Assembly: GCA_023238725.1 (NCBI GenBank)
Contig: CM041538.1
Coordinates: 10,290,880 to 10,354,879, forward strand
Source: Scortum barcoo
Lineage: Eukaryota; Chordata; Actinopteri; Centrarchiformes; Terapontidae
Reading direction: 5' to 3'
Length of the DNA: 64,000 bases
Shown: piece after piece, positions 61,687 through 64,000 of the stretch
How positions within the stretch are numbered: the stretch's first letter is position 1
Layout of the letters: every line of letters begins with the position of its first letter
The notes under the pieces: model-generated
Seen by the model: only the letters and a program-made list of their open reading frames with translations
Database searches by the model: none
What the model was told of the DNA's origin: nothing
Position numbers and translations under genes: made by a program

Positions 61687-64000
61687 ATTCACAGAAAGAC
61701 ACCTGGTGATTTTACAGGACGAGTTTAGTTTAGTGTAACAGTATGAGCATAATGCACATTTTTCTCCTTTTATATGGCTCATGTTTTAAGTGAAAGGGAA
61801 GTGGGCTTTCAGCAATAGCCAGTTGGATGGACAAGCAGTGGATCTTTCCTCAAACGCTTTTTTTTTTTTTTTCCTCCCCTTTCGAGCGAGCAGCTCTTAA
61901 ACAGGCAGACACAGACTTGGCCGTACTTCTGCAAAGGCTCTGCCTATCCCCAAGGTTTATTTGCATTTTACTGGCATCTCTTTACATACACTGCCAAGCT
62001 GTGAGATCAGTGCCCACTCAGAAATACCATATGAAATGTATAATGTAAGACTGGCTATTAAAGTCCGCTAGCGTTTGGCCCTGTCACAGAGAGGCATAGT
62101 TGTTCCGTATAACCGGTCATGCAGGGAAGGAAGGGAAGAGGAGGGGAAAGTTTGTTTCTCCAAATGCAGCTACTAAAATGGATGGTGATGACTATTTTCC
62201 CCTCATAACCGCAGAAATGAAATGTAATTTGTTATATCAAATCTGAAGACGTTGTTTTTTGAGGCCCCTTAGATATATTTCATACCTTTGCTTATTACAT
62301 TAGGAAGCCCAGGGTACACAGAGTTGGAGTGAAGGATAAGTTAGTCATGTTTACAGCTCTATCCTCATTTGCTCACAATATGGGACTGTTAAGGCTCAGA
62401 GGCTGTGCTGTGTTGCTTTTTATGTCTGAAGCCGAAATTTGAGATAATCAGGATTCTTTTACGTCTTTAGCCAGGTACCCAGGAACTCGGATCAAAGTAA
62501 AAAAATTACAAAATAACATAAAATAATTTGTAAATGTTTCCTCCAGAGTAAGTGAAGTCAGTTTAGTGAGTTCACTGTACAAGAGAAGCTTAGAAGCCAA
62601 ATCTTGTCCTTGATTTAAGTAACACAAGAGGATTTTCTCCCTCCCTCCAACATACTGGATTGAGCCGCAGTAGTTTTACAGAAATAACCTGACCATTTTT
62701 ACTATTTTCACAACGCCTGTTCCCCTGCCGTATCTCCCCCTGACTCTTTGGCTCTCTGCGTTCTGTGCAGTCTCACTCGTGGCGACGTTGTGGAGAGGAA
62801 GGGAGGCGAGAACCAGACAGACAGAAACTGTGACATCTGTCACTGACAGCGGAGTGATGGAGGGAGAAAAAGGGAGACAGGGAGGCATGGAGGGAGAATC
62901 ACTTTTTTTCATTTTCACCTTTCAGCTTTCCATTAGCCAACAGCGAGAGGCTAATGAAGGAGCAGTATGATAATCTGTTGTTCTGCTATTTCATGCTTTC
63001 CACTGCTCTGTCAGGCCTGGGGAGGTATGGGTGGTGGCAGAGCTGTCACGGCTTTAACATGGGACCTGTTTGCACTGGTTGAGAATATCTCATTGTGAAC
63101 GTTTAAATTCGAAGTCTGTCTGTATTTTTGTTGCTGTTGTTGTTTTTTTTTTTTGGTTTTTTTACATCGACAAACAGAACATCTAGATCTCATTTTAGAT
63201 CTCAAATTTAACTGCTGTTGTTGGGTGTGACAGCTTTTGAGAAGCAGAAATATTATGTTCAAGTAACCGACAAAAGCACACTTTGTATCTCACATTATAA
63301 ATAAAATCAATGTAGTATGTATGATAAACCCGCTCCTGGCGCTTCTATCGTAAAATGCTGGGTTGTTGTAAATAGTTTAATCTTAACTGCTGCACTAAAG
63401 GGTCACAGTGAAGAGAGGGAATGACAAATTGATAAAGCCGTGAAGTGAGGTACCATCCATTTACTGCTCCCTATGGAACTTCCTTTCGTAGACAGCACCA
63501 GAGCTGTAACAGAGATCAGAGGGCCGGGCCTCATGACCTGTGTCTGGTTGTGTTTGGGTTCACCTTGCTTTAATAAACACCTAGACGCATAGAGAGGCCC
63601 CTCTCGCACAAATGCGCAGTCTAAATAACTGCACGCACCATGAACATGCCGCGCGCATGTTTGTAGTGTTTGTGTGGAACCATTCCTGCCCAAGCCCCAC
63701 CCTCCCCAAGTGTCTCACAGGTGCATCTCCGCTCTGCCGGCCCGCTTTGGCTGACTGGCACGTCGGCCTGGCCCCAGATTTACTGCCCTGACACAGGAAT
63801 CCATTAAAGGCTGTTTAGGGATCCCAGGCCTGAGCCCCTCTGAAATCTCTTTCATTATAGCTCCAAGCTACCATGGAAGGGGAGCAGCTTGGCCAATCAG
63901 CAGTGCCACCACATGTGTTCGTGTTTAGCCCAATGGCTGAGAGGCTTAAGTGGCTACTGCACACATCTCCTCCGCTGACTTTTATGGAGAAAATGGCACT

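Overview
The window looks like vertebrate, most likely teleost, genomic DNA. It holds most of one spliced plus-strand gene embedded in intronic and non-coding sequence. Sixteen exons between 7294 and 57250 read as a DENN-domain protein closest to DENND1B, a Rab35 guanine-nucleotide exchange factor of clathrin-mediated endocytosis. The teleost assignment is an inference. It rests on a compact gene (introns of about 0.3-9 kb), a very high density of CA/TG microsatellites, an inverted-repeat element of a type common in fish, and a fish LINE/SINE-type tail ending in 'ggttaaataaaggtt'. No prokaryotic genes, CRISPR arrays, rRNA, tRNA or convincing second protein-coding gene were seen.

Layout. 1-7293 lies upstream of the first recognisable exon. 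The codons for the protein's N-terminus (start Met through the 'WKFPEDFGDQ'-type segment) were not found and are probably left of the window. 7294-15783 holds four exons for the uDENN module and the linker after it. 20612-33522 holds five exons for the cDENN core. 42573-52599 holds three exons for the dDENN part. 53885-57250 holds four small exons leading into the C-terminal tail. 57544-57815 is a possible terminal exon of a short isoform with an AATAAA. 57816-64000 has no exon I can firmly support, so the long proline/serine-rich tail with clathrin/AP-2 motifs of the mammalian protein is either further right or not recognised.

The most notable observations concern the gene itself. The ninth visible exon carries a tandem CTGC that makes it 4 bases too long and puts a TGA (33516-33518) inside the DENN core. 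The fifteenth exon (55862-55922) also reads homologous protein in two frames, again a +4 discrepancy. The short segment normally between exons 14 and 15 ('PAVRTAYKF'-like) cannot be found. All other exons keep frame, splice sites and conserved residues. The locus is therefore either an intact gene with local assembly errors, a recent null allele, or a duplicate in early decay. Several splice sites are also closely flanked by CA/TG repeats, including a run of about 36 CA units six bases into the intron after the broken exon.
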